From Massilia litorea (GTDB lineage Bacteria; Pseudomonadota; Gammaproteobacteria; Burkholderiales; Burkholderiaceae_D), in NCBI RefSeq assembly GCF_015101885.1, contig NZ_CP062941.1, positions 2,232,001 through 2,296,000 of the forward strand: a DNA stretch of 64,000 bases. The letters are read 5' to 3'. Within the stretch, counting starts at the first letter, position 1. Each line of letters opens with the position of its first letter. A program made the position numbers and the translations under genes. Positions 40,197-52,571 of this stretch are shown in pieces. A model generated the notes under the pieces. It saw nothing but the letters and a program-made list of their open reading frames with translations. It ran no database searches and was not told where the DNA came from.

Positions 40197-42932
40197 ATGA
40201 CTATTTTCGCCAACAAGCGCGCCGCTGGTACGGGCCTTGTATTCCAGCTGAGCCCAGTTGCGGCCGGCTGCGCCATTTTCGTGTCGGCCATGGCCGGCAA
40301 TGCTTACGCACAGACCACCACCGAACAGGCCGAGCCGGTCGTCGCGACCGTCAAGGTCAGCGGCATCCGCCGCGGTATCGAAGACGCGATCTCGGTCAAA
40401 AAGGATTCGAGCTCGATCGTCGAAGCCATCTCCGCCGAAGACATCGGCAAGCTGCCGGACGTCAGCATCGCCGAATCGATCGCGCGCCTGCCAGGCCTGG
40501 CGGCCCAGCGCGTCGGCGGCCGTGCCCAGGTCATCAGCGTGCGCGGCCTGTCCCCGGACTTCTCGACCACGCTGCTGAACGGCCGCGAACAGGTCAGCAC
40601 CGGCGACAACCGCAGCGTCGAATTCGACCAGTACCCATCCGAGCTGCTGAGCGGCGTCACCATCTATAAAACCCCTGACGCGGCACTCGTCGGCCAGGGC
40701 CTGTCGGGCACGATCGACATGCAGACCGTGCGTCCGCTGTCCTTCGCCGGCCGCACCGTCGCCATGAACGCGCGCCTGGAGAAGAATTCGCTCGGTTCGA
40801 TCTCGAACGCGAATTCGCTCGGCAACCGCTTCAGCATCAGCTACATCGACCAGTTCCTGAACCGCACCCTGGGCGTGGCGATCGGCTATGCCCACCTCGA
40901 TTCGCCGGTGCTGTCCCAGGAAACCGGCCTGTACGAGCCATGGAAGATCCAGTCCCTGTCGGGCGTACCTGCGAATACCTATATCACCGAAGGCATCAAG
41001 GCAGTCGGCCGCAGCGGCGACAACAAGCGCGACGGCATCATGGGTGTGGTGCAGTACCGTCCATCGAAAGAGTGGACCAGCACCCTGGACGTCTACGCCT
41101 CGAAATTCCAGCGCGAAGAGACCGCTAACCAGATCGAAATCAACCTCGGCGGCTACAACGGCGGCTACAAGCCTGACGTGCTGTTCAACCCGGTCACCAC
41201 CGCCAACGGCGTCCTGACCGGCGGCACCGCCAACAACGTGTACCCGCTCGTGCGCGGCATGTACAACAACCGCGAAGACAAGATCCGCGCGGCTGGCTGG
41301 AACAACCTGGTCAAGCTGGGCGATATCACCGTCAACGCCGACCTGAGCATCTCGAAGGCCAAGCGCAACGAGCTGAACCTGGAAAACAACACCCAGTTCA
41401 CCAACGCCGCCGGCGATCCGTTCCTGGACAACGTCGGACTGGCATTTGCCGGCGGCGCTTTCCCGAGCATTCGCCCGACTCGCGACTACAGCAACCCGTC
41501 CAACCTGTTCGTGCGCGGCACGATCTACGGTTCGGGCTACGGCAAGGTGCCGAGCGTCGAGGACGAGCTGAAGTCGGCCAAGCTGGCCGCCAACTTCCCG
41601 CTGCCGGAATCGATGGCCACCTTCTTCTCGAGCGTGGACGTGGGCGTCAACTACTCCGACCGCAGCAAGAAGAAGCGCCAGCCGGAAGGCGACATCACCC
41701 TCAAGGGCAATGCCTTCACGGTGCCGGGCGAGCTGCAGTATGCACCGGTCAACCTGGGCTTCGCCGGCGCCGGCGTCATCCCGTCGTGGAACGTGCCGGC
41801 CGTCGTGGCCTACGGCATGGTGTTCCAGCCGAGCGATACCAAGGACTACCTGATCGCCAAGGCATGGGACGTCAACGAAAAGATCACGACCTCCTTCGTC
41901 AAGGCGAATATCGAGCATGAATTCGGCTCGGTCAGCCTGCGCGGTAACGTCGGCGTGCAAGTCCAGCGCACCGACCAGTCGTCGACGGCCAACTACTTCG
42001 ACGGCACCGCCCCGGCCGGCAGCCAGGTCAAGCCTGTCACCGATGGCAAGACCTACACCGATGTCCTGCCAAGCATGAACCTGGCCTTCGGCTTCGAGGG
42101 TGACCAGACCCTGCGCTTCGCCGCAGCCAAGCAGGTGGCGCGTCCGCGCGTCGACCAGCTGCGTTCGGCCCTGGACTTCGGCGTCGACAAGACCAACTTC
42201 AAGCCGGGCGGCAGCGGCGGTAATGCGCAGCTCGATCCATGGCGCGCAAATGCCTTCGACGTCTCGTACGAGAAGTATTTCGGCAAGAAGGCTTACCTGG
42301 CCGCTGCGCTCTTCCACAAGAAGCTGACCAGCTACATCTACACCCAGACCAACGACGCCTACGATTTCAGCAAGTTCGTCCCGGGTACGATCGCCAAGAC
42401 CCCGATCGGTAACTACACTGCGCCATACAATGGCCAGGGTGGCACCCTGAAGGGCCTGGAACTGTCGGGCTCCATGCCGCTGAACCTGGTCACCCCTGTG
42501 CTCGACGGCTTCGGCGTCACCGCCAGCGCGACCTTCAGCAAGAGTGGCATCTCGATCAAGGATCCGGGCGGCAGCATCGGCGAAGACATCCCGCTGCCGG
42601 GCCTCTCGAAGCGCGTGACCAACCTGACCGTGTACTACGAGAAGAATGGTTTCGAGACCCGCGTCAGCCAGCGTCGCCGTTCCGACTTCGTCGGCGAGAT
42701 CGGCAACTTCAACGGCAACCGCAGCCTGCGTTACGTGGTCGGCGAGAACGTGGTCGACTTCCAGGTCGGCTACAACTTCGAGACCGGCACGCTGAAAGGC
42801 CTGGGTCTGCTGCTGCAGGTGAACAACATCACCAACGCGGCCTACGAGACCTATGCGGCCCGCCGCGACCAGCCGCTCGAGTACCAGAAATACGGCCGTA
42901 CCGTCCTGCTGGGCGCGAACTACAAGTTCTAA
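40197..42932 (+). CDS. TonB-dependent outer-membrane receptor, maltodextrin type
   Basis: 911 residues. Signal sequence ends near GNAYA. A plug domain (about 55-180) contains KVSGIRRGIEDAISVKK, DIGKLPDVSIAESIARLPGL and VISVRGLSPDFSTTLLNGR, as in MalA/SusC-like and Xanthomonas carbohydrate receptors. The remainder is alternating beta strands of a 22-strand barrel, with final strand TVLLGANYKF ending in Phe as usual for outer-membrane proteins. GAGGGG precedes the ATG. It should take up malto-oligosaccharides by TonB energy. Its divergent neighbour is the SusA-like glycosidase operon. A strong terminator follows, so it is a single-gene unit. Confidence 0.9.
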   Translation: MTIFANKRAAGTGLVFQLSPVAAGCAIFVSAMAGNAYAQTTTEQAEPVVATVKVSGIRRGIEDAISVKKDSSSIVEAISAEDIGKLPDVSIAESIARLPGLAAQRVGGRAQVISVRGLSPDFSTTLLNGREQVSTGDNRSVEFDQYPSELLSGVTIYKTPDAALVGQGLSGTIDMQTVRPLSFAGRTVAMNARLEKNSLGSISNANSLGNRFSISYIDQFLNRTLGVAIGYAHLDSPVLSQETGLYEPWKIQSLSGVPANTYITEGIKAVGRSGDNKRDGIMGVVQYRPSKEWTSTLDVYASKFQREETANQIEINLGGYNGGYKPDVLFNPVTTANGVLTGGTANNVYPLVRGMYNNREDKIRAAGWNNLVKLGDITVNADLSISKAKRNELNLENNTQFTNAAGDPFLDNVGLAFAGGAFPSIRPTRDYSNPSNLFVRGTIYGSGYGKVPSVEDELKSAKLAANFPLPESMATFFSSVDVGVNYSDRSKKKRQPEGDITLKGNAFTVPGELQYAPVNLGFAGAGVIPSWNVPAVVAYGMVFQPSDTKDYLIAKAWDVNEKITTSFVKANIEHEFGSVSLRGNVGVQVQRTDQSSTANYFDGTAPAGSQVKPVTDGKTYTDVLPSMNLAFGFEGDQTLRFAAAKQVARPRVDQLRSALDFGVDKTNFKPGGSGGNAQLDPWRANAFDVSYEKYFGKKAYLAAALFHKKLTSYIYTQTNDAYDFSKFVPGTIAKTPIGNYTAPYNGQGGTLKGLELSGSMPLNLVTPVLDGFGVTASATFSKSGISIKDPGGSIGEDIPLPGLSKRVTNLTVYYEKNGFETRVSQRRRSDFVGEIGNFNGNRSLRYVVGENVVDFQVGYNFETGTLKGLGLLLQVNNITNAAYETYAARRDQPLEYQKYGRTVLLGANYKF

Positions 42933-42958
42933 GCCACACCGCGTTTTTACCCTGGAAA

Positions 42959-42988
42959 CCCCGTCGCGCCAGCGGCGGGGTTTTTTTT
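42959..42988 (+). terminator. Intrinsic terminator after the receptor gene
   Basis: A nine-base-pair stem CCCCGTCGC / GCGGCGGGG (one U-G pair) with loop GCCA is followed by eight T. It lies 26 bp after the stop codon of the receptor. Confidence 0.9.
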
Positions 42989-43100
42989 CTTTGGCGCCGT
43001 CCACGCGCCGCCCTGTCCCGTTTGTCTCCAAATTTGCACGTTGCCCGCCCTGAGCGAGTAAACTAGCGCTTTATTCAGTATCGTTTTTCGAAAGTCATCC

Positions 43101-44942
<1,842 letters not shown>

Positions 44943-44978
44943 TGTCGATGCGGCCTCGGCCGCATGGATGAGATGAGC

Positions 44979-45010
44979 GGCGAATCAGTCTTCTGGCTGA
45001 TTCGCCGTTT
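44979..45010 (+). terminator. Hairpin terminator after deaD
   Basis: Perfect 10-bp arms GGCGAATCAG and CTGATTCGCC with loop TCTTCTGG are followed by GTTTGCGTTT, a broken T tract. A second palindrome ATGCGGCC-TC-GGCCGCAT lies just upstream at 44948-44965. Confidence 0.65.
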
Positions 45011-45024
45011 GCGTTTCGGAGTAC

Positions 45025-45162
45025 CGTAGGGTGGGCTCTCGAGCCCACGCGGATGCGGCCCGTGCAGATCGAAACATCACTGGGCCGCAAAGGTGTGCGC
45101 ATTGAAGTGCTGCACCGCTGTGCGAACGGTGCGAACGCGTGGGCTCGAGAGCCCACCCTACG
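45025..45162. repeat. REP/BIME-like element with 27-bp perfect inverted ends
   Basis: The 27-bp sequence at 45025-45051, starting CGTAGGGTGGGCTCTCGAGC, recurs as an exact reverse complement at 45136-45162, enclosing 84 bp. Each arm also contains a hairpin GTGGGCTC-TC-GAGCCCAC. Such GTAGGGTGGGC-type units resemble dispersed intergenic REP-like repeats. It lies between the convergent deaD and esterase genes, 19 bp from the esterase stop, and may end transcription from both sides. Confidence 0.75.
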
Positions 45163-45180
45163 CTGCACCGCTGCTACGGA

Positions 45181-46041
45181 CTATCGGACAGCCTTCTCGT
45201 CCGCAAACATCCACAGCAGCGCCTCGCGCAGCTCGCTGCTCCAGAAGCCCTCATTGTGCTTCTGCTCCGGCACGATTTTCAATACCGTGTTCGCCGCCGG
45301 ATGCCCGCTGGCCTGTACCACCTGCGCCATGTGCTGCACGTCCGGCACCATCGAATCGCCTTCCTTCTCTCCCATCAGCAGGTAGACCCGCGCATCCTTC
45401 GGTAGCGGATGTTGCGCCATGAAGTCGAAGGAGGGCGCCGCCGTCCAGTAGGCGGGCGAGAACACGCCGGCCTTGCTGAACACCTGCGGGTACTGCGCGA
45501 TCGCGTAGTGCGAAGCCAGTCCGCCCATCGAGCTGCCCATGATCGCCGTATGCGCGCGGTCGGGCAGGGTGCGGTATCTGGCGTCGATATACGGCTTCAG
45601 CGTCCTGACGATGAAGTCCGTGTACTGCTTGCCCTCGGCTGCGCCGAAACGCGGGTTGTCCCAGGCGTTCAGTTCCGTGATGCGCTTGTCGCCGCCGTTG
45701 TCGATGCCGACCACGATCAGTTCCAGCTTGCCTTCTTTCGACAGCGCGTCCAGCGTCTCGTCGACTTTCCACTCACCGACGAACGAGGTCGCGTCGTCGA
45801 ACAGGTTCTGGGCGTCGTGCATGTACAGCACCGGATAGCGCTTGTTCGACGTCGCGTAACCCGGCGGCACGTACATGCGGATCTGGCGCTTGCGGTTCAG
45901 GCCAGGGATCTCGAGCAGCTCGGGCAGCAGGCTGACGCCGGGCAGGGCGGTCGAGGTTTTGGCGGGCGCCGGCATGTCGGCGGCGCAAGCGAGCGAAGCG
46001 GCGAGCAGGAAGGGGGCGAGGCAGAGTCGGATCGATGGCAT
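45181..46041 (-). CDS. Secreted alpha/beta-hydrolase, putative esterase family
   Basis: 286 residues with a signal peptide (ending ACA). The esterase-D-like alpha/beta hydrolase fold has the oxyanion region YPVLYMHDAQNLFDD and the nucleophile elbow GSSMGG. The acid is probably in LLMGEKEGDS, and the catalytic His lies in EQKHNEGFW. Relatives include acyl-carbohydrate esterases (feruloyl/acetyl xylan) and siderophore esterases. In this cluster it may remove acyl groups from alpha-glucans or act on an unrelated ester. It is downstream of the MFS gene (21 bp gap, same strand), so probably in one operon. No clear Shine-Dalgarno is visible before the ATG. Confidence 0.82.
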   Translation of the reverse strand: MPSIRLCLAPFLLAASLACAADMPAPAKTSTALPGVSLLPELLEIPGLNRKRQIRMYVPPGYATSNKRYPVLYMHDAQNLFDDATSFVGEWKVDETLDALSKEGKLELIVVGIDNGGDKRITELNAWDNPRFGAAEGKQYTDFIVRTLKPYIDARYRTLPDRAHTAIMGSSMGGLASHYAIAQYPQVFSKAGVFSPAYWTAAPSFDFMAQHPLPKDARVYLLMGEKEGDSMVPDVQHMAQVVQASGHPAANTVLKIVPEQKHNEGFWSSELREALLWMFADEKAVR

Positions 46042-46062
46042 GAAGGAGGTCTCTCTTGTTAT

Positions 46063-47337
46063 TCAGTGTGAAGCGGCGAATGCGGGCGTGGCGGCCGGCG
46101 CCGCCTTGCTGTCGCGCACCAGCAGCCACAGTGCGCTCGACACCGCCAGGCAGCCGCCGCAGATCAGGAACAGCAGGCTTTTGTCGGCTGCCGTGTTGAG
46201 CGCGAAGCCGACCACGGTCGTGGCCAGTTGCGGCAGCACCACCGACAGGTTGAACAGGCCCATGAAATAACCCATGCGGCTCTTGTCGACCTTCTCGCTC
46301 ATGATCGCGAAGGGCAGGCTGACCACCGCCGCCCAGCCGATGCCGACCACCGCCATCAGCACGTACAGCACGCCGGGCGAGCGCGCGAACAGGGCGATTG
46401 CGAAGTAGGCCAGCGCCATGATGCCGATGCAGGCCGCCTGCGTGCGCACGCGTCCGAAGCGCGTGACCAGGGGCGCCAGCACCAGCGCCGGCAAGAGGAA
46501 GCCGACCACGTTCATGACGGCGAAGGAGATCGCGATCACGTGGCCCGATTGCGCCGCCGCCTGTTCGGCGCCGGCACCGGGCGTGACCACGTGCTGCTGG
46601 ATGAACGAGATGATGTAGACGAACATCGCCTGCACGCCGAACCAGGTAAAGGCGTGCGCGGCCCACAGGCGCCACAGTTGCGGCCAGTCGGTGGCGGAGG
46701 CGGCTTCTTTGCTGACCGGTGCAATCTCGCGCGGCTCTTCGATCAGCAGCACGGGCAGGATCGAGAACACCAATATCAGCAGCACGCCCACCGAAATGAG
46801 GGTGTAGTTGTCGATGAAGGCGCCGATCAGATACGCCATCACGCCCCAGAAGCCGGAAATCGTCTGCATCCAGGTATAGCCGCGTGTGCGGGCGTCGCCG
46901 TCCGGCGTCACGTCCGCGATCAGGGAGCGGGTCGGATTGAAGCCGACGTTGATCGACAGGTCGAGCGTCAGCGCGATGATCACGGCCACCACAAGTAGGT
47001 TGCCGATGCCGAGCAGGTCCGCGACGACCTCGATCCGCGGCAGCAGGAACACGGACAGCGCCGCCAGCACGCCGCCGATCAAAATAAACGGCCGGCGCCG
47101 CCCGCCCCAGAACCAGGTTTTGTCGCTGATAAAACCGATGATCACCTGGCCCAGGATGCCGGCCAGCGGGCCGGCGGCCCAGACGATGCCGATCTCGTGG
47201 ATGTCGAGGTGGTATTTGGTGCTGAGCAGCCAGCTGAGCGCCGAAATCTGGATGCACAGGGCAAAGCCCATGGCCGTGGCCGGCAAGCTGCTCAGGGCAT
47301 AAAAGGCATTGCTCAGCCGGCGCTGCATGTCGAGCAT
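46063..47337 (-). CDS. MFS sugar transporter, SLC45/GPH-like (copy 1)
   Basis: 424 residues with 12 predicted membrane helices. The GPH/SLC45-type motif lies between helices 2 and 3 (GFISDKTWFWGGRRRPFILIGG, RRRP pattern). Others are NVGFNPTRSLIADVTPDGDARTRGYTWMQ and SEKVDKSRMGYFMGLFN. The family moves sucrose, maltose or maltodextrins with a cation into the cytosol. GGGAG precedes the ATG. It is divergent from a second transporter of the same family at 47635 and leads a short operon with the esterase gene. The pair of transporters presumably differs in substrate length or affinity. Confidence 0.87.
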   Translation of the reverse strand: MLDMQRRLSNAFYALSSLPATAMGFALCIQISALSWLLSTKYHLDIHEIGIVWAAGPLAGILGQVIIGFISDKTWFWGGRRRPFILIGGVLAALSVFLLPRIEVVADLLGIGNLLVVAVIIALTLDLSINVGFNPTRSLIADVTPDGDARTRGYTWMQTISGFWGVMAYLIGAFIDNYTLISVGVLLILVFSILPVLLIEEPREIAPVSKEAASATDWPQLWRLWAAHAFTWFGVQAMFVYIISFIQQHVVTPGAGAEQAAAQSGHVIAISFAVMNVVGFLLPALVLAPLVTRFGRVRTQAACIGIMALAYFAIALFARSPGVLYVLMAVVGIGWAAVVSLPFAIMSEKVDKSRMGYFMGLFNLSVVLPQLATTVVGFALNTAADKSLLFLICGGCLAVSSALWLLVRDSKAAPAATPAFAASH

Positions 47338-47368
47338 GGGTGTCTCCCGCTTTTTAGTTAAATTCTCT

Positions 47369-47385
47369 GTTATTTGACTACAAAT
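47369..47385 (+). promoter_or_regulatory. Direct repeat unit 1, GTTATTTGACTACAAAT
   Basis: It matches unit 2 at 47456-47472 at 15 of 17 positions. It is 32 bp upstream of the minus-strand transporter start, so it would overlap that promoter or leader. Candidate operator for a regulator shared by both transporters. Confidence 0.5.
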
Positions 47386-47455
47386 CCGCCCCCTGGAATG
47401 GCGAGCGTGATGATTCTACTACCACTTAGCCTGATTGACACCCGGAAAACGCCAT

Positions 47456-47472
47456 GTTATTTTGCTACAAAT
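47456..47472 (+). promoter_or_regulatory. Direct repeat unit 2, GTTATTTTGCTACAAAT
   Basis: Second unit of the pair, 87 bp after unit 1. Followed by an AT-rich run (ATAGTTAGG) suitable for a plus-strand promoter. The common core CTACAAAT is a candidate half-site. Confidence 0.5.
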
Positions 47473-47634
47473 ATAGTTAGGTAACTTAGTCTGCAACAGC
47501 CCGTCCTCATGGCCTACGGACGGGGACGCTCCCCAGCCTCTTCCTCGACTTCCGCATTGGCGCGGTATCGATAGCGAGCACGTGGCGCGTTCGCCACACA
47601 TATCGAGCCCGGACCCGGGCCATTGGGGACACAG

Positions 47635-48957
47635 ATGGACATGCATACCAAGGCGCTCAAACCACGCCTGTCGTTCTGGCAGTTGTGGAACATGAGCTTC
47701 GGCTTCTTCGGCATCCAGTTCGGCTGGGCGCTGCAAAACGCCAACGCCAGCCGCATCTTTTCCACGCTTGGCGCGGATGCCGACAATCTCTCGCTGTTCT
47801 GGCTGGCCGCGCCGGTGACGGGCCTGCTGGTGCAGCCGGTGATCGGCTATGCGAGCGACCATACCTGGCACCCGAAATGGGGCCGCCGCCGTCCGTTCTT
47901 CTTCGGCGGCGCGCTGCTGGCCGCGATTGCGATGTTCCTGATGCCCAATTCCTCGATGTTGTGGATGGCGGTCGCCGTCCTGTGGATGATGGACGCCGCG
48001 ATCAACATCTCGATGGAGCCGTTCCGCGCCTTCGTCGGCGACAAGCTCGACGCCTCGCAGCAGACCGCCGGCTTTGCGATGCAGACCTTCTTCATCGGCT
48101 GCGGCGGCGTGATCGCCTCGCTGCTGCCGCAGATCCTGGCCTGGCTGGGCGTGTCGAACGTGCCGGTCGACGGCGCCATTCCCGACACCGTGCGCTATTC
48201 CTTCTATGCCGGCGCCCTCGTATTCTTCCTGGCCGTCAGCTGGACCGTGTTCAGCGCCGACGAACTGCCGCCGCCCGACCTCGAATCCTTCCATAAGGAG
48301 CGCAAGCACGCGCGCAACCTGAACGTCGCCTTCGTCGAAATCCTGAGCGGTTTTACGAAGATGCCGAAAACGATGGTGCAGCTGGCCTTCGTGCAGTTCT
48401 TCACCTGGATCGGCCTGTTCGCGATGTGGATCTACACCGGCAGCGCGATCGCCGACACCATCTACGGCACCCGCGACGCCCAGTCGGCCGCCTTCCAGGA
48501 AGCCGGCAACTGGGTCGGCGTCATGTTCGGCGTCTACGGCGGCGTCTCCGCCCTGGCCGCCTTCATCCTGCCGGTGTTCGCGCGCGCCACCAGCCGCAAG
48601 ATCGTGCACGCGACCTGCCTCGCCATCGGCGGCATCAGCCTGGCGGGCATCGTCGCCATCGGCAGCAAGGAAATGCTGATGCTGCCGATGGTCGGCGTCG
48701 GCATCGCCTGGGCCAGCATCCTGACGATGCCGTATGCGATCCTGGCGGGCGCCTTGCCGGCCAGCCGCATGGGTTATTTCATGGGCCTGTTTAACTTCTT
48801 CGTCGTGATCCCGCAGATCGTCAGCGGTTTGCTGCTCGGTTTCGTCACCCGCGAATTTTTCAACGGCCATACCGTGCAAACGCTGGCGCTGGGGGGCGGC
48901 TGCATGCTGCTGGCAGGCGTATTGACGCTGTTCGTGACCGACAAGGCAGGGTCCTAG
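47635..48957 (+). CDS. MFS sugar transporter, SLC45/GPH-like (copy 2)
   Basis: 440 residues, 12 membrane helices. Motifs are ALQNANASRIFSTLGAD, GYASDHTWHPKWGRRRPFFF (D...R-RRP cation-sugar symporter signature), INISMEPFRAFVGDKLDASQ and LPASRMGYFMGLFNFFVVIP. This is a common transporter in proteobacterial maltose loci, where it imports maltose or short maltodextrins from the periplasm. ATG 47635 follows GGGGA; ATG 47641 is an alternative. It reads toward phosphoglucomutase (77 bp gap) and the MalS-like amylase, so the three form a plus-strand series. Confidence 0.9.
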   Translation: MDMHTKALKPRLSFWQLWNMSFGFFGIQFGWALQNANASRIFSTLGADADNLSLFWLAAPVTGLLVQPVIGYASDHTWHPKWGRRRPFFFGGALLAAIAMFLMPNSSMLWMAVAVLWMMDAAINISMEPFRAFVGDKLDASQQTAGFAMQTFFIGCGGVIASLLPQILAWLGVSNVPVDGAIPDTVRYSFYAGALVFFLAVSWTVFSADELPPPDLESFHKERKHARNLNVAFVEILSGFTKMPKTMVQLAFVQFFTWIGLFAMWIYTGSAIADTIYGTRDAQSAAFQEAGNWVGVMFGVYGGVSALAAFILPVFARATSRKIVHATCLAIGGISLAGIVAIGSKEMLMLPMVGVGIAWASILTMPYAILAGALPASRMGYFMGLFNFFVVIPQIVSGLLLGFVTREFFNGHTVQTLALGGGCMLLAGVLTLFVTDKAGS

Positions 48958-48975
48958 ACCTGCGCGCCATCCTTT

Positions 48976-50666
<1,691 letters not shown>

Positions 50667-50689
50667 CCACTTTTTACCAGGAACCCTGC

Positions 50690-52357
50690 ATGAAATTATC
50701 CGCACTTGCCGTCTCCCTGCTGTTCGCCACGCAAACGGCGAATGCGGCCCCCGCACCCTGGGCCGCGCCGTCGAAACCTTTCGTGTGGGAGAACGCGACC
50801 GTCTACTTCCTGCTGACGGACCGCTTCAACAACGGCAATCCGGATAACGACCATGCCTATGGCCGCAAGGACGATGCCGCGAAGCTGCGCGGTTTCATGG
50901 GGGGCGACTTCGCCGGCATCACGGCGAAGATCAAGGAGGGTTATTTCAACGAGCTGGGCGTGACCGCCCTGTGGATCACGCCGCCGGTCGAGCAGATCCA
51001 CGCCGGCACCGACGAAGGGACCGGCAAGAGCTACGGCTTCCACGGCTACTGGGCGCGCGATTTCACCGCCATCGACGCCAACCTCGGCACCGAGGACGAG
51101 CTGCGCACCCTGGTCGACACCGCCCATGCGCACGGCCTGCGCGTGCTGTTCGACGTGGTCATGAACCACACCGGCCCGGTCACCGGGAGCGATCCGGTGT
51201 GGCCGGCGGACTGGGTGCGTACCGGTCCCACCTGCACCTACAAGGATGCGCGCACGACGATCGACTGCACGCTCGTCAAAAACCTGCCGGACATTCGCAC
51301 CGACAGCAACAAGCCGGTCGCGCTGCCGCCTGCGCTGGTCGAGAAATGGAAACGCGAAGGGCGCTACGAGCGCGAAGTCAGGGAGCTCGACGCCTTCTTC
51401 AAGCGCACCGGCTATCCGCGTGCGCCGCGCTACTACCTGGTGAAATGGCATGCCGACTGGGTGCGCAAATATGGCGTCGACGGCTTCCGGGCCGACACGG
51501 TAAAACACACCGAGCCGGGCGTGTGGAAGGATCTCAAAAAAGTCGCGAGCGCCGCCTTCGAGGACTGGAAGAAGGCGAATCCGGCGAAGAAGCTGGGCGA
51601 CACTCCGTTCTACATGACGGCCGAGGTCTACAACTACGCCATCAAGCATGGCCGCGCTTTCGACCTGGGCGGCATGACGGTGGACTATCCGGCGCAAGGC
51701 TTCGACAGCATGATCAACTTCGCGATGAAGGCGGACGCCGTCGAGTCGTACGAGAAGCTGTTCAGCGAGTATTCACAGGCGCTGCAAGGGCCGATGAAAG
51801 GCTATTCGGTGCTGAACTACCTCAGCTCGCACGACGACGGCGAACCGTATGACGCGTTGCGCCAGCGTCCTTACGAGTCGGCCAACAAACTGCTGCTGGC
51901 GCCGGGCGCAGCGCAGATCTACTACGGCGACGAGACGGCACGCCTGTTGAAAGTGGAGGGCGCCGAGGGCGACGCCACGCTGCGCTCCTTCATGAACTGG
52001 GACGAACTGGCGGCGAACGCCCAGCGCGGCCTGAACCGCGTGATGGATGTACGCGAGCACTGGGCGAAACTGGGGCGCTTCCGCCAGGCCCATCCCGCCG
52101 TCGGTGCCGGCGTGCACCGCATGATCCAGCACTATCCGTACACCTTCAAACGCACGTATGAAAAGAACGGTGTGGTCGACCGCGTTGTCATCGCGCTGGG
52201 GCTGCCGGTCGACAAACCGGCGGCAGTGCCGGTGACGGGCGTCTTCCTCGATGGCCAGACCGTGCGCGACGGCTATTCGGGCAAGACGGCGGTCGTCAAA
52301 AACGGCAAGGTGCAGTTCGATGCGCGTTATCCGGTGGTGCTGATCGGGCAGGAGTAG
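50690..52357 (+). CDS. Periplasmic alpha-amylase, GH13, MalS-like
   Basis: 555 residues with a signal peptide (ending TANAA). GH13 TIM barrel: VYFLLTDRFNNGNPDNDHAY, GVTALWITPPVEQIH, VLFDVVMNHTG, nucleophile Asp269 in DGFRADTVKHTE, acid Glu312 in MTAEVYNY, and Asp382 in LSSHDDGEPY. A C-terminal beta domain closes the protein. It resembles MalS and related single-domain amylases that release short maltodextrins. It starts 24 bp after pgm on the same strand with CAGGAACC before the ATG, so it is probably co-transcribed with pgm and the transporter. Confidence 0.9.
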   Translation: MKLSALAVSLLFATQTANAAPAPWAAPSKPFVWENATVYFLLTDRFNNGNPDNDHAYGRKDDAAKLRGFMGGDFAGITAKIKEGYFNELGVTALWITPPVEQIHAGTDEGTGKSYGFHGYWARDFTAIDANLGTEDELRTLVDTAHAHGLRVLFDVVMNHTGPVTGSDPVWPADWVRTGPTCTYKDARTTIDCTLVKNLPDIRTDSNKPVALPPALVEKWKREGRYEREVRELDAFFKRTGYPRAPRYYLVKWHADWVRKYGVDGFRADTVKHTEPGVWKDLKKVASAAFEDWKKANPAKKLGDTPFYMTAEVYNYAIKHGRAFDLGGMTVDYPAQGFDSMINFAMKADAVESYEKLFSEYSQALQGPMKGYSVLNYLSSHDDGEPYDALRQRPYESANKLLLAPGAAQIYYGDETARLLKVEGAEGDATLRSFMNWDELAANAQRGLNRVMDVREHWAKLGRFRQAHPAVGAGVHRMIQHYPYTFKRTYEKNGVVDRVVIALGLPVDKPAAVPVTGVFLDGQTVRDGYSGKTAVVKNGKVQFDARYPVVLIGQE

Positions 52358-52465
52358 GACCCGGCCGGCACAGGTAGTTGCCGACGTGTTCATACCTGTT
52401 ATGCATGCGATATTAGCTGTGAAAACTTTGTTACTGGAGCGTTGTATGGCGCCCACCTGATTGTG

Positions 52466-52478
52466 GTGAAAGTTTCAC
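52466..52478. promoter_or_regulatory. Palindrome upstream of the chemoreceptor gene
   Basis: GTGAAAGTTTCAC is a perfect odd-centre palindrome 94 bp before the chemoreceptor ATG. A second small hairpin GTAGGA-GTTA-TCCTAC lies at 52520-52535. Either could be an operator; no -35/-10 pair is clear. Confidence 0.35.
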
Positions 52479-52571
52479 ACAAGCTACATTTTTTGCATTG
52501 AGTGATTGTTTGTTGTTTCGTAGGAGTTATCCTACCTGGGCATCTCGTCCATACAAACAACAGGCTTACTC

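Larger units (their letters stand above)
47338..47634. other. Divergent promoter region of the two sugar transporters
   Basis: About 300 bp, AT-rich in the middle. It contains two near-identical direct repeats (listed separately) and no gene. The rest, 47500-47634, is GC-rich leader of the plus-strand transporter. Confidence 0.5.

Noticed and set aside
39927..43031. A 1034-codon minus-strand open frame opposite the TonB-dependent receptor gene
   Set aside because: It is an antisense shadow of a convincing receptor gene in GC-rich DNA; composition is Arg/His/Ala-rich low complexity with no domain.
44943..45180. Short open frames across the inverted-repeat element
   Set aside because: They are created by the repeat and palindromes, lack ribosome-binding sites and have no protein-like composition.
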